From an uncultured Ruminococcus sp. (GTDB lineage Bacteria > Bacillota > Clostridia > Oscillospirales > Ruminococcaceae): a stretch of DNA of 24,332 nucleotides. The stretch spans positions 1-24,332 of the forward strand of contig CALEPT010000077.1 in the NCBI GenBank assembly GCA_937910385.1, read 5' to 3'. Positions within the stretch are counted from its first letter, which is position 1, and each line of letters opens with the position of its first letter. The translations under genes were made by a program, and so were the position numbers. Of the stretch, positions 15,252 to 21,509 are shown one piece after another. Under the pieces are notes generated by a model. That model ran no database searches. It worked only from the letters and a program-made list of their open reading frames with translations, and was not told the origin of the DNA.

Positions 15252-15797
15252 TGAGTCTTTTAAATAATATGTCCCTGTCGCGCCTCTGTCCGTGACCTCT
15301 GCGACTTCCGCGATGTGATCGTTCAAGATATCCCCCAACACCGTTATTATGCCGCACTCCGGCGATATCCCCTGTGATATCGCTCTGTTTACCATGCCCA
15401 TGAGAGTCTCCGCGGAGATATCCCGCAGAAGCTCACCGCCGTGCTCCCCGTAAACGACCACGCAGGACGGCGAGACTCTCCACTCGTTCATCAGATAAAC
15501 AAGCCCGTCACGCACCCCATCTCCGTCCGTTATAACGAGCTCGGTATAACCCGTGAATATCTCCTTTCCGCTTATAAGCTCCGCAGTGCGCTTAGCCGAG
15601 GGGATATCCTCTCCGACTGCGGAAACAACATCGCTGTCCGCGCCGTAAAAGGTGAAGGTCAGCGTTTTTTCATTTTCTCCTTCGATAGAAACGGCTCGGA
15701 GATAGCTTTTATCGTAAACACGTCCGGAAGCAGCACAGCCTGTAAGAGCTGACGCGCACATCAGAGCCGTTAAAATAAAAACTGCGATCTTTTTCAT
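15249..15797 (-). CDS. Ger(x)C-like lipoprotein, N-terminal domain only
   Basis: Membrane-anchored lipoprotein, 182 aa. The signal peptide MKKIAVFILTALMCASALTGC ends in lipobox LTGC with the lipidated Cys at 21. The rest (YLRAVSIEGENEKTLTFTF, then SAKRTAELISGKEIFTGYTELVITDGD, then LMNEWRVSPSCVVVYGEHGGELL) follows the pattern of the N-terminal domain of Ger(x)C spore germination proteins. Those are normally about 350-400 aa with a second domain, which is absent here. The start is ATG 15797 because AGGAGGG lies just upstream; a longer reading to 15845 includes that site. The stop TAG is made of the first bases of the repeat element end. It is the third gene of an operon with DUF421 and DUF4363 genes, eight bases after the latter. 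A germination role is inferred from the family only. Confidence 0.75.
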   Translation of the reverse strand: MKKIAVFILTALMCASALTGCAASGRVYDKSYLRAVSIEGENEKTLTFTFYGADSDVVSAVGEDIPSAKRTAELISGKEIFTGYTELVITDGDGVRDGLVYLMNEWRVSPSCVVVYGEHGGELLRDISAETLMGMVNRAISQGISPECGIITVLGDILNDHIAEVAEVTDRGATGTYYLKDS

Positions 15798-15805
15798 GCT
15801 CCCTC

Positions 15806-16183
15806 CTATAGTACGCTTGTAAGAACCGGCGTTTCGCTCCTGCATAAAAGCTCCAGCAAATGCTCAAGCTCACTTAGCTCCTCTATAAGATCAGGACTTT
15901 CGCTTTCTACAAGATAATCTATTTTGGAGAAGAGCGTCCCTATCTCTGCCAGTCTGTCATATTTTACCAGAATTGCTGCTAATGAACTAAAATCGTCCCA
16001 CTGAAAGGAAAGCTCGGCAGCAAGCTCTGATGCCTGTGCAGTATTATTGCTTTCAGCGAGCTCTTCGAGCTGTCTTACACCGTCGAGCATAAGTCCGCAG
16101 CGATTATTGACCCATATTCCGGAAAATATACTGATCCCCACAAGCAGGCACAGTATACCTGCGCTTATTTTAACTCTCGTCAT
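15806..16183 (-). CDS. DUF4363 family membrane-anchored protein
   Basis: 125 aa. One N-terminal transmembrane helix (about 5-24, ISAGILCLLVGISIFSGIWV) is followed by an extracytoplasmic helical domain. The pattern of alternating Leu/Glu heptads (LEELAESNN, ELSFQWDDFSSLAAILVKYDRL, LVESESPDLIEELSELEHLLELL) matches DUF4363. That family is usually found next to DUF421 genes, as here. The start at 16183 has GGAG about nine bases upstream and overlaps the end of the DUF421 gene by 14 bases, so they are co-translated. Function unknown; it probably partners the DUF421 membrane protein. Confidence 0.85.
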   Translation of the reverse strand: MTRVKISAGILCLLVGISIFSGIWVNNRCGLMLDGVRQLEELAESNNTAQASELAAELSFQWDDFSSLAAILVKYDRLAEIGTLFSKIDYLVESESPDLIEELSELEHLLELLCRSETPVLTSVL

Positions 16184-16889
16184 TGCTTTCAGCTCCTATC
16201 TCTGCAATACACGGCGGATCGCCATTTTTATCGGCAATAAAGCAGCGTCCCGAAGTGTCAGCGGTCATTATCAGTACGTCCTCAAGCGAAAGTCCCTCCT
16301 CTGACAGTAGCTTCATTACAAGCTGACGATCTATACCAAGACTATCTGCGGCATTTTCAAGAAATCTCCCTTCTGACACTATCAGCTGTGGGGGATCTGT
16401 ATTTTCCGCCGTGACGCCGAGGTCTTGCCTCCGGGGAGCATCTCTGAGGGGCTTTTTCATTACGGAAATATTACCGGTCGTTTCGACTATTGCAAACTGT
16501 ATATCATCAAGATCAAAAGCGTCCTTTCCCCTCAGAGCCATTAGAAGATCATCTACAGAAAATCGCAGCTCTCTCAGAGTATGGGTGTCTATTTTTCCGT
16601 CACGTATTACTATTTTCGGACTTCCCGAGATCATCTTTCTCAGCTTCGGGAATTTCAGATTCAGCCATGATACTATGACCTCGAAGCATACCAGCGCCAG
16701 TATAGGAGTTATCCCTACTATAACAGGTATATTCACGTCCTCTATGGGCAAAGTAGCGATGTTCGAGACCAGTATCGTTATGACGAGCTCTGACGGCTGA
16801 AGCTCCCCGAGCTGTCTTTTTCCCATGAGTCTTACTGCGAATATTACAAGGACATAAAGTATCAGCGACCTTATGAGCACAATACTCAT
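16170..16889 (-). CDS. DUF421 (YetF/YdfS family) membrane protein
   Basis: 239 aa. Three N-terminal transmembrane segments lie at about 5-22, 32-48 and 54-75. They include the signature GKRQLGELQPSELVITILVS and then LPIEDVNIPVI. A cytoplasmic DUF421 domain follows (about 85-170) with SGSPKIVIRDGKID and LRELRFSVDDLLMALRGK. The C-terminal tail (about 170-239) carries a further small domain ending ESNDES. YetF-type proteins occur in sporulating Firmicutes, some in spoVA-linked operons, and have been tied to spore germination. The start follows GGGAG by eight bases. First gene of the DUF421-DUF4363-lipoprotein operon. No consensus promoter was found between it and the terminator at 17015; a sporulation sigma factor could explain this. 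Confidence 0.92.
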   Translation of the reverse strand: MSIVLIRSLILYVLVIFAVRLMGKRQLGELQPSELVITILVSNIATLPIEDVNIPVIVGITPILALVCFEVIVSWLNLKFPKLRKMISGSPKIVIRDGKIDTHTLRELRFSVDDLLMALRGKDAFDLDDIQFAIVETTGNISVMKKPLRDAPRRQDLGVTAENTDPPQLIVSEGRFLENAADSLGIDRQLVMKLLSEEGLSLEDVLIMTADTSGRCFIADKNGDPPCIAEIGAESNDES

Positions 16890-17014
16890 TTTATCAGCTC
16901 CCTTGATTCAGGTGTAAGGCGCTCTGAGGCTTTTTATTCAGCAGAACACAACCGCCGGACCGCTCGCCTCATAACTACAACCTATTATTCCGCATTTCTT
17001 CGGTAATATTCAGG

Positions 17015-17051
17015 CAAAAAGAGTGGGACTGCCATAAAAAACGGCAGTCCC
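17015..17051 (-). terminator. Terminator downstream of the cytidylate-kinase-like gene
   Basis: Minus-strand GGGACTGCC pairs with GGCAGTCCC (17043-17051 and 17025-17033) in a 9-bp perfect stem, followed by ACTCTTTTT. It lies about 90 bases after the stop at 17140. Confidence 0.8.
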
Positions 17052-17082
17052 GTGTCAAGAGAGATAGTTTATCAGTGAATAT

Positions 17083-17132
17083 CTGAAAAGCCGCCATGAG
17101 AGGAGCAGCAGCTTTTCAGGTACTCACGTACC
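17083..17132 (-). other. Two inverted repeats in the 3' region of the kinase-like gene
   Basis: CTGAAAAGC (17083-17091) and GCTTTTCAG (17111-17119) are perfect 9-bp arms with a 19-base loop; GGTAC (17119-17123) and GTACC (17128-17132) form a second small hairpin. They lie between the stop codon and the terminator, so they would fold in the 3' untranslated RNA. No known riboswitch matches. Confidence 0.35.
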
Positions 17133-17139
17133 CTTTTGC

Positions 17140-17766
17140 TTATTTATCTGCAAAATTCTGATTGTATTGCGTATACGCCTTCACAATAAGCTCAGCGCAG
17201 AGCTCATCGCCGAGCAGCGCGCTGTTCAGGCAAAGAGCATATTGATCCTTATCCTGCCATACGCCTCCCGTATTCACATTATAGAAGGTCTCACGGCGCT
17301 TATCTGCCTTCTTCATAATAGATTCCGCCTTGTTCTCGGGGATACCATAATCCTCTATTGCTCTTTTAATGCGATATTCCGGCTCTGCGTAGATATAAAC
17401 GCTGAAGCAGCCCTTATCCTCGAGGATATAATTTCCGCACCTGCCTACAAGCACAAAGCTATCTTCTTTTTCAGCTATCTCGCTGATTATGCGGCTCTCC
17501 ATGAGAAACACTTTATCCGAAAGAGGAAGGCTATCCTCCATAGTCCTGCCGGGATTTGCGGAAAGGAGCAGCGAATAGAGAAAGCTCGTGGGGACATTTT
17601 CCTCCGCAGATTCAAGATAATCCGGCGATATACCGCACTTTTCAGCGGTCATCTCAAGTATCTGTCTGTTATAGCAGCTTATCCCCAGCTTTTCAGCGGC
17701 AAGCTTTCCGATGATACTTCCACCGCTTCCATATTGACGCTCTATTGTAATAATTGACTTTTTCAT
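17140..17766 (-). CDS. Cytidylate kinase-like family protein
   Basis: P-loop NMP-kinase-like protein of 208 aa. It starts MKKSIITIERQYGSGGSIIG, where the Walker A region has the GSGGxxIG form of the cytidylate kinase-like (AAA_26) family rather than the canonical Cmk GPxGxGKS. CYNRQILEM, then VLVGRCGNYIL, VYIYAEPEYRIKR and the DKRRETFYN lid-like segment follow. These paralogues accompany, but do not replace, true Cmk, and their substrate is generally untested. ATG 17766 is chosen because GGGGGAG lies six bases upstream; a TTG 15 bases upstream would include that site. Monocistronic, with its own promoter (17823-17850) and terminator. Confidence 0.88.
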   Translation of the reverse strand: MKKSIITIERQYGSGGSIIGKLAAEKLGISCYNRQILEMTAEKCGISPDYLESAEENVPTSFLYSLLLSANPGRTMEDSLPLSDKVFLMESRIISEIAEKEDSFVLVGRCGNYILEDKGCFSVYIYAEPEYRIKRAIEDYGIPENKAESIMKKADKRRETFYNVNTGGVWQDKDQYALCLNSALLGDELCAELIVKAYTQYNQNFADK

Positions 17767-17822
17767 CGGAAACTCCCCCAATTATTGATAATTCATTAAT
17801 TACAGATTTTACTTACACTAAC

Positions 17823-17850
17823 ATTATACCACATTTTGCACATATTTCAA
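17823..17850 (-). promoter_or_regulatory. Sigma-A promoter of the cytidylate-kinase-like gene
   Basis: Minus-strand TTGAAA (17845-17850) and TATAAT (17823-17828) have a 16-base spacer, 56 bases upstream of the start codon. Confidence 0.8.
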
Positions 17851-17940
17851 GCGGATTCGCCGCTATTATTATCAAAAATGTAAAATTTCTATGTTTCTTA
17901 CAATTTAGAGCTTGTCCTATTGTGCATTTTTTATAGTGTT

Positions 17941-19203
17941 TCAACCATTCTCATGATTATCTTCCTGCGGGAGAAGTTCGATTATGACCTTTTCTACAGT
18001 TTGCTCGTTGACATCGGCTGCGGTCAGGCGGAAAATACCACTGACAGCGGTCTCTCCCGATTCGGGAATATGCTCCATAACGTCTGTGACCCATCCGCCT
18101 ACCGTGGTATAATCGGTCTGTATCAGCCTTTCGTCAAGGTCGAGCAGCTCTGTAAGCTCACTGATATTCATATCGCCCGCGACCTCATATTTATCAGGCG
18201 CAAGCATCATAATGCTGCTGATTATCTCATCGTCCTCGTCGTATATCTCGCCGACAAGCTCCTCGATGATATCCTCAAGAGTCACTATTCCTTTAGTTCC
18301 GCCGTACTGGTCGGTGACGACCGCAAGATGCACCTTTGAACGCTGCATATCGCGCATAGCCTCGCTGATAAGCTTGGTATCAGCGATATGCGGCACCTCC
18401 TGTATGATCGCGCAGATATCGTTTCCGCCCTCTACAAGCATTTTGAAAAACGCCTTGTTGGTGATTATACCTATTATATCGTCGAGACTTTTCTCATACA
18501 CGGGAAGTCTTGAATACATTTCGGAGCTGAAAAGTGCCTTTATCTCATCGATAGTAGAGTTCAGCTCTATGCCGACTATCTTGACTCTCGGAATAAGTAT
18601 CTCATTGACACTTATCTCATCGAACTCCAGTGCGCTTTTGACGAGTTCGCTTTCCTGCTCTTCGATAACACCCTGTTCCTCTATCTCGTCTATCATGTAT
18701 TTGAGCTCATCCTCTGTAACGCTCGGAGTCTGTGAGCTGCCTTTTGAAACAAGAGATGAAAGTCTGTTGAGCAGCCAGACTATAGGTTTGAATATTGCTA
18801 CAACAGCAGAAAGAGGCGAAGCAAAGGCAAGGGCAAGCGTCTCTGCATTCCTCTTGGCATAGGATTTCGGCAGGACTTCACAGAAAACAAGCACCAGCGC
18901 CGTTATAACTATAGTAGATACCAACGCGCCGTTGCTTCCCACCAATGAAATAAAAATAAGAGTGCTAACTGATGAAGTAGCGATGTTGACTATATTGTTT
19001 CCGATAAGCACCGCCGTCAGCACCTCGTCAAACCGGTCGGCAAGCCTCAGAGCCTTTGCAGCCTTCCTGTTCCCCTGAGCCTCATAATTTTTCAGCCTTA
19101 GCCTGTTGACGCTCGAATAAGCTGTCTCTGCACTTGAAAAGAGCGCAGAAAATATCATCATCATTATGACGAATAGTATTTTCCATATGTCTGAGTTATC
19201 CAT
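17941..19203 (-). CDS. CNNM/CorC (hemolysin C-like) transporter with CBS domains
   Basis: 420 aa membrane protein of the family that includes bacterial Mg2+/Co2+ exporters (CorB/CorC, MpfA). The CNNM (DUF21) domain fills about 1-180. It has a hydrophobic first helix with FSALFSSAETAYSS, then NRLRLKNYEAQGNRKA and FCEVLPKSYAKRNAE, and two or three more helices. A CBS pair (about 195-325) shows NEILIPRVKIVGIELNSTIDEI and HLAVVTDQYGGTKGIVTLEDIIEELVGEI, the usual nucleotide-binding module. The CorC_HlyC domain (about 340-410) follows. The start has AAAGG close upstream. It is divergent from corA, a Mg2+ channel, so the pair probably handles both directions of magnesium flow. No clear terminator was seen after the stop. 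Despite the hemolysin name, cytolysis is not implied. Confidence 0.92.
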   Translation of the reverse strand: MDNSDIWKILFVIMMMIFSALFSSAETAYSSVNRLRLKNYEAQGNRKAAKALRLADRFDEVLTAVLIGNNIVNIATSSVSTLIFISLVGSNGALVSTIVITALVLVFCEVLPKSYAKRNAETLALAFASPLSAVVAIFKPIVWLLNRLSSLVSKGSSQTPSVTEDELKYMIDEIEEQGVIEEQESELVKSALEFDEISVNEILIPRVKIVGIELNSTIDEIKALFSSEMYSRLPVYEKSLDDIIGIITNKAFFKMLVEGGNDICAIIQEVPHIADTKLISEAMRDMQRSKVHLAVVTDQYGGTKGIVTLEDIIEELVGEIYDEDDEIISSIMMLAPDKYEVAGDMNISELTELLDLDERLIQTDYTTVGGWVTDVMEHIPESGETAVSGIFRLTAADVNEQTVEKVIIELLPQEDNHENG

Positions 19204-19247
19204 AATTAACCTTTCTTTTGGAAATTAAAATATGAGCATTATAGAGT

Positions 19248-19276
19248 ATTTTAACATATTTTTTACTGTAATGCAA
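19248..19276 (-). promoter_or_regulatory. Promoter of the CNNM/CorC-type gene
   Basis: Minus-strand TTGCAT (19271-19276) and TAAAAT (19248-19253) have a 17-base spacer, 44 bases upstream of the start codon. A TATAAT follows shortly downstream without a good -35 partner. Confidence 0.65.
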
Positions 19277-19325
19277 GTGTTTTCTTCCCTTAAATAAAAG
19301 AAAAGGAAATTTCACTCAGTGCCTG

Positions 19326-19354
19326 TTGCTTTTTTTTCAATAATGTGTTATACT
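19326..19354 (+). promoter_or_regulatory. Promoter of the corA leader
   Basis: TTGCTT (19326-19331) and TATACT (19349-19354) have a 17-base spacer. The predicted transcript start near 19361 leaves a leader of about 180 bases before corA. Confidence 0.75.
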
Positions 19355-19407
19355 AAATATGTGTGAAGCGCATTTTATATGTGCAAATAACATTACGGAG
19401 GTGCATT

Positions 19408-19491
19408 ATGAGTTCCGACCCTTATGGGAATTTAATCAGAATATCCCCCTACCCGGCGAAGGCTCTGTATGCTGCCGTGCTTTCGCCGTAA
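19408..19491 (+). CDS. corA leader peptide (27 residues)
   Basis: A short frame starting MSSDPYGNLIRISPYP and ending AAVLSP, then TAA. It is preceded by ACGGAGGTG with ideal spacing, a better ribosome binding site than that of corA itself. Proline occurs at 5, 14, 16 and 27, the last just before the stop, a context known to slow termination in arrest peptides such as TnaC. The last codons (CTT TCG CCG) form one arm of two competing stems (see 19453-19531). Translation of this frame could therefore set the fold of the leader. Salmonella corA and mgtA are also controlled by short leader peptides, but no sequence homology is claimed. It could instead be a chance frame. Confidence 0.6.
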   Translation: MSSDPYGNLIRISPYPAKALYAAVLSP

Positions 19492-19531
19492 ATCCCGGCG
19501 AAAGGAGCGTTCCGCCGCAGCTCCCTGCGGC
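19453..19531 (+). promoter_or_regulatory. Switchable hairpins in the corA leader
   Basis: CCCGGCGAAGG (19453-19462) and CCCGGCGAAAGG (19494-19505) are near-identical direct repeats. CTTTCGCCG (19480-19488) lies between them and can pair with either: GGCGAAGGC upstream with one G-U pair, or CGGCGAAAG downstream perfectly. A third stem, CGCCGCAG-CTCC-CTGCGGCG, spans 19512-19531. GGAGC (19504-19508) can alternatively pair with GCTCC (19520-19524). No T run follows, so control of translation start or Rho-dependent termination is more likely than an intrinsic terminator. Confidence 0.6.
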
Positions 19532-19543
19532 GTATGACACAAT

Positions 19544-20470
19544 ATGATAAAATACTATATTTCTGAAAACGGCTCGCTTTGCGAAGTTCAGCAGCCATCT
19601 GCCGGCTGCTGGATATCAGTTGTAGAGCCTACTCCGCAGGAAGTCAGAGAGCTCGTAGAAGTTTATGGGCTCGACAGCGGCTTTGTTAAGTCATCTCTCG
19701 ATGAGGAGGAATCGTCCCGTATCGAACGCGAGGACGACCAGACCCTTGTTATCATCGATACCCCTGTTTCCTCCATTGACGAGGATCAGACCAAAAGCTT
19801 CTATACACAGCCTGTCGGCATCATAATCACCGACGACTATGTGTTCACTATATCAATAAAGGAAACTCAGATCATCAATGAGGCAATGCTCGGAAGCATA
19901 CGGAATCTGCGCCCGAGTTTCAAAACGCGATTCGTTCTTCAGCTGCTTCTGAGGATAGCAGCGCTGTTCCTGACATACCTCAAACAGATAGATAAGATAT
20001 CATCTGCTGCCGAACAGCAGCTCCATGACGCAATGAAAAACGAGCTTCTCATGCAGCTCCTTGCGCTTGAAAAATCTCTGGTATATTTCTCCACCTCTCT
20101 CAAGGCAAACGAAGCGACTATCGAGAAGATTTTCCGCGGCAGAGTTATCAAGCTCTACGATGAGGATCAGGACTTACTTGAGGACGTGCTCATTGAGATG
20201 AAACAGGCAATAGAGATGTCAAATATATATACCGGTATCCTATCCAGCATGATGGACGGATTTTCATCAATAATATCAAATAATCTGAATATTGTCATGT
20301 GGCGATTGACTATAATCACAATAATACTTGAGATACCAAATATCATCTTCGCTTTCTACGGTATAAACACGGTAGATCTGCCTATGCCGTATACATGGTT
20401 CTCGATAGCCCTGACCGTCTTCCTTACAGGAATAACAGCGTTTATACTGCTTAAATGGAAGAAAAAATGA
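19544..20470 (+). CDS. corA: CorA family magnesium transporter
   Basis: Membrane channel for Mg2+ (and Co2+) uptake, active as a pentamer; 308 aa. The N-terminal cytoplasmic domain (about 1-240, starting MIKYYISENGS) includes the long helix region ENxxLL-like MKNELLMQLLALEKSLVYFSTSL. The first transmembrane helix (about 252-271, MWRLTIITIILEIPNIIFAF) is followed by YGIN at 272-275. This is the selectivity motif, normally YGMN, with Ile for Met. The loop VDLPMP and the second helix (about 284-304) end KWKKK. The start matches family N-termini but has no Shine-Dalgarno within 15 bases. The nearest, AAAGGAG at 19501-19507, is separated from it by a hairpin. Divergent from the CNNM/CorC gene. Confidence 0.93.
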   Translation: MIKYYISENGSLCEVQQPSAGCWISVVEPTPQEVRELVEVYGLDSGFVKSSLDEEESSRIEREDDQTLVIIDTPVSSIDEDQTKSFYTQPVGIIITDDYVFTISIKETQIINEAMLGSIRNLRPSFKTRFVLQLLLRIAALFLTYLKQIDKISSAAEQQLHDAMKNELLMQLLALEKSLVYFSTSLKANEATIEKIFRGRVIKLYDEDQDLLEDVLIEMKQAIEMSNIYTGILSSMMDGFSSIISNNLNIVMWRLTIITIILEIPNIIFAFYGINTVDLPMPYTWFSIALTVFLTGITAFILLKWKKK

Positions 20471-20529
20471 CCTGAAATCAGTTCCGTTTTCGTATAAGCG
20501 ACTAAAAAATAAAATTTTCTCCTTAACTA

Positions 20530-20558
20530 TTGATTTTTTCATTTTCCTGTGATATAAT
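20530..20558 (+). promoter_or_regulatory. Sigma-A promoter of the ECF S-component gene
   Basis: TTGATT (20530-20535) and TATAAT (20553-20558) have a 17-base spacer, 55 bases upstream of the start. The short leader contains TCCCC-ATA-GGGGA and then AAGGAGG; no complete riboswitch was recognised. Confidence 0.85.
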
Positions 20559-20613
20559 GTCAGTATTGTATTATATCCCCATAGGGGAGTAGTAACAAGG
20601 AGGAAAATTTAAT

Positions 20614-21468
20614 ATGAAAACAAAGTTCAACACCAGATCCATGGTATTGCTGGGCTTATTGACCGCTATTGTCGTGGTATTCTCGCTCACACCCATAGGA
20701 TCGATCCCCGTCGGACCGCTCGTCATCACGCTGAACATTATCCCTATTGCTATTGCGGCGATAGCCCTCGGACCCATAGGTGGAGCCATCATGGGAGCCA
20801 TTTTCGGTATATTCAGCTTTTTACAGTGCTTCGGCATCGGAGTCCTCAGTACAATGGGAGCTGCTACACTTGAGATAAGCCCTGTGCTTACCTTTATCCA
20901 GCGAGTTATCCCGCGTACTCTTGACGGCTTCCTCGTAGGACTGATATTCCTTGGGATATCAAAACTTAAAAGCCTGCGAGCTTATTACATTATCACAGGC
21001 ATAGTTACAGGAGCTTTCTCTCTGGCGCTGTTCCTCTCGGTAATGCTGCTGATCTGCTATGACAAAAACGGCAAGTACAGCATGAACGAGAAAATGTACA
21101 GCCTCATGACCTCGCACGGATTGATCGCTTATATCTGCATTTGCATATTCCTGCTGGGCTTCACGATAGGTTACATGATAGTAAGCAGCAAAAAGCTTAC
21201 CAAGCTGCAGGTAGCCTGTGCTATATCGGGATTCTCAGCGGCAATACTTAACACTATTTTCTTCATGTCGGCGCTGGTGCTGCTTTTCGGCAACACAGAT
21301 TATATGCGGGAGAAAATGGCGGGACGCAACCCACTGCTCTATATCGTTGTTTCGGTCGGTATCAACGCGCTGTTTGAAATGGTTCTTTCGACCGTGCTCA
21401 CAACGTTCATCGGCAACGCTCTTTTCAAAGCGAAGCTGATACAGACTCCGGAAAATTTAAAGGACTAA
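20614..21468 (+). CDS. ECF transporter S component (possibly pantothenate type)
   Basis: Integral membrane substrate-binding subunit of an energy-coupling factor vitamin transporter, 284 aa. The N-terminus MVLLGLLTAIVVVFSLTPIGSIPVGPLVITLNIIPIAIAAI and the Gly-rich GPIGGAIMGAIFGIFSF helix follow the ECF S-component pattern. About six hydrophobic helices are visible, with a hydrophilic loop at about 148-165. It resembles PanT-like members, but the substrate cannot be fixed from sequence. No EcfA or EcfT genes are adjacent, so it would share a group II ECF module encoded elsewhere. At 284 aa it is longer than the usual ~190 aa S component, because of the extended middle and C-terminal helices. 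AAGGAGG precedes the start. Single-gene unit with promoter and terminator. Confidence 0.85.
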   Translation: MKTKFNTRSMVLLGLLTAIVVVFSLTPIGSIPVGPLVITLNIIPIAIAAIALGPIGGAIMGAIFGIFSFLQCFGIGVLSTMGAATLEISPVLTFIQRVIPRTLDGFLVGLIFLGISKLKSLRAYYIITGIVTGAFSLALFLSVMLLICYDKNGKYSMNEKMYSLMTSHGLIAYICICIFLLGFTIGYMIVSSKKLTKLQVACAISGFSAAILNTIFFMSALVLLFGNTDYMREKMAGRNPLLYIVVSVGINALFEMVLSTVLTTFIGNALFKAKLIQTPENLKD

Positions 21469-21473
21469 AAATC

Positions 21474-21506
21474 AAAGCCTTTCTCATATATGAGAAAGGC
21501 TTTTTT
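21474..21506. terminator. Terminator between the ECF gene and the convergent dockerin gene
   Basis: AAAGCCTTTCTCATA and TATGAGAAAGGCTTT form a 15-bp perfect palindrome followed by TTTTTT on the plus strand. On the minus strand TTTGATTTTT follows, so it may also serve the gene ending at 21510. Confidence 0.92.
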
Positions 21507-21509
21507 GTG

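Noticed and set aside
19455..19531. M-box magnesium riboswitch upstream of corA
   Set aside because: GGCGAAGGCTCTGTATG is loosely like the GGTGAGGCTCC start of the M-box. The later conserved segments are not visible, and the stretch codes for the leader peptide. A covariance search could reverse this.
19359..19547. 62-codon frame overlapping the corA start
   Set aside because: It lies in a different frame from the leader peptide and starts almost at the transcript start without a ribosome binding site. The 27-codon frame at 19408 has a far better start site.
20573..20595. yybP-ykoY-type manganese riboswitch before the ECF gene
   Set aside because: Only the short string GGGGAGTAG matches; the leader is too short for the aptamer and lacks its other conserved parts.
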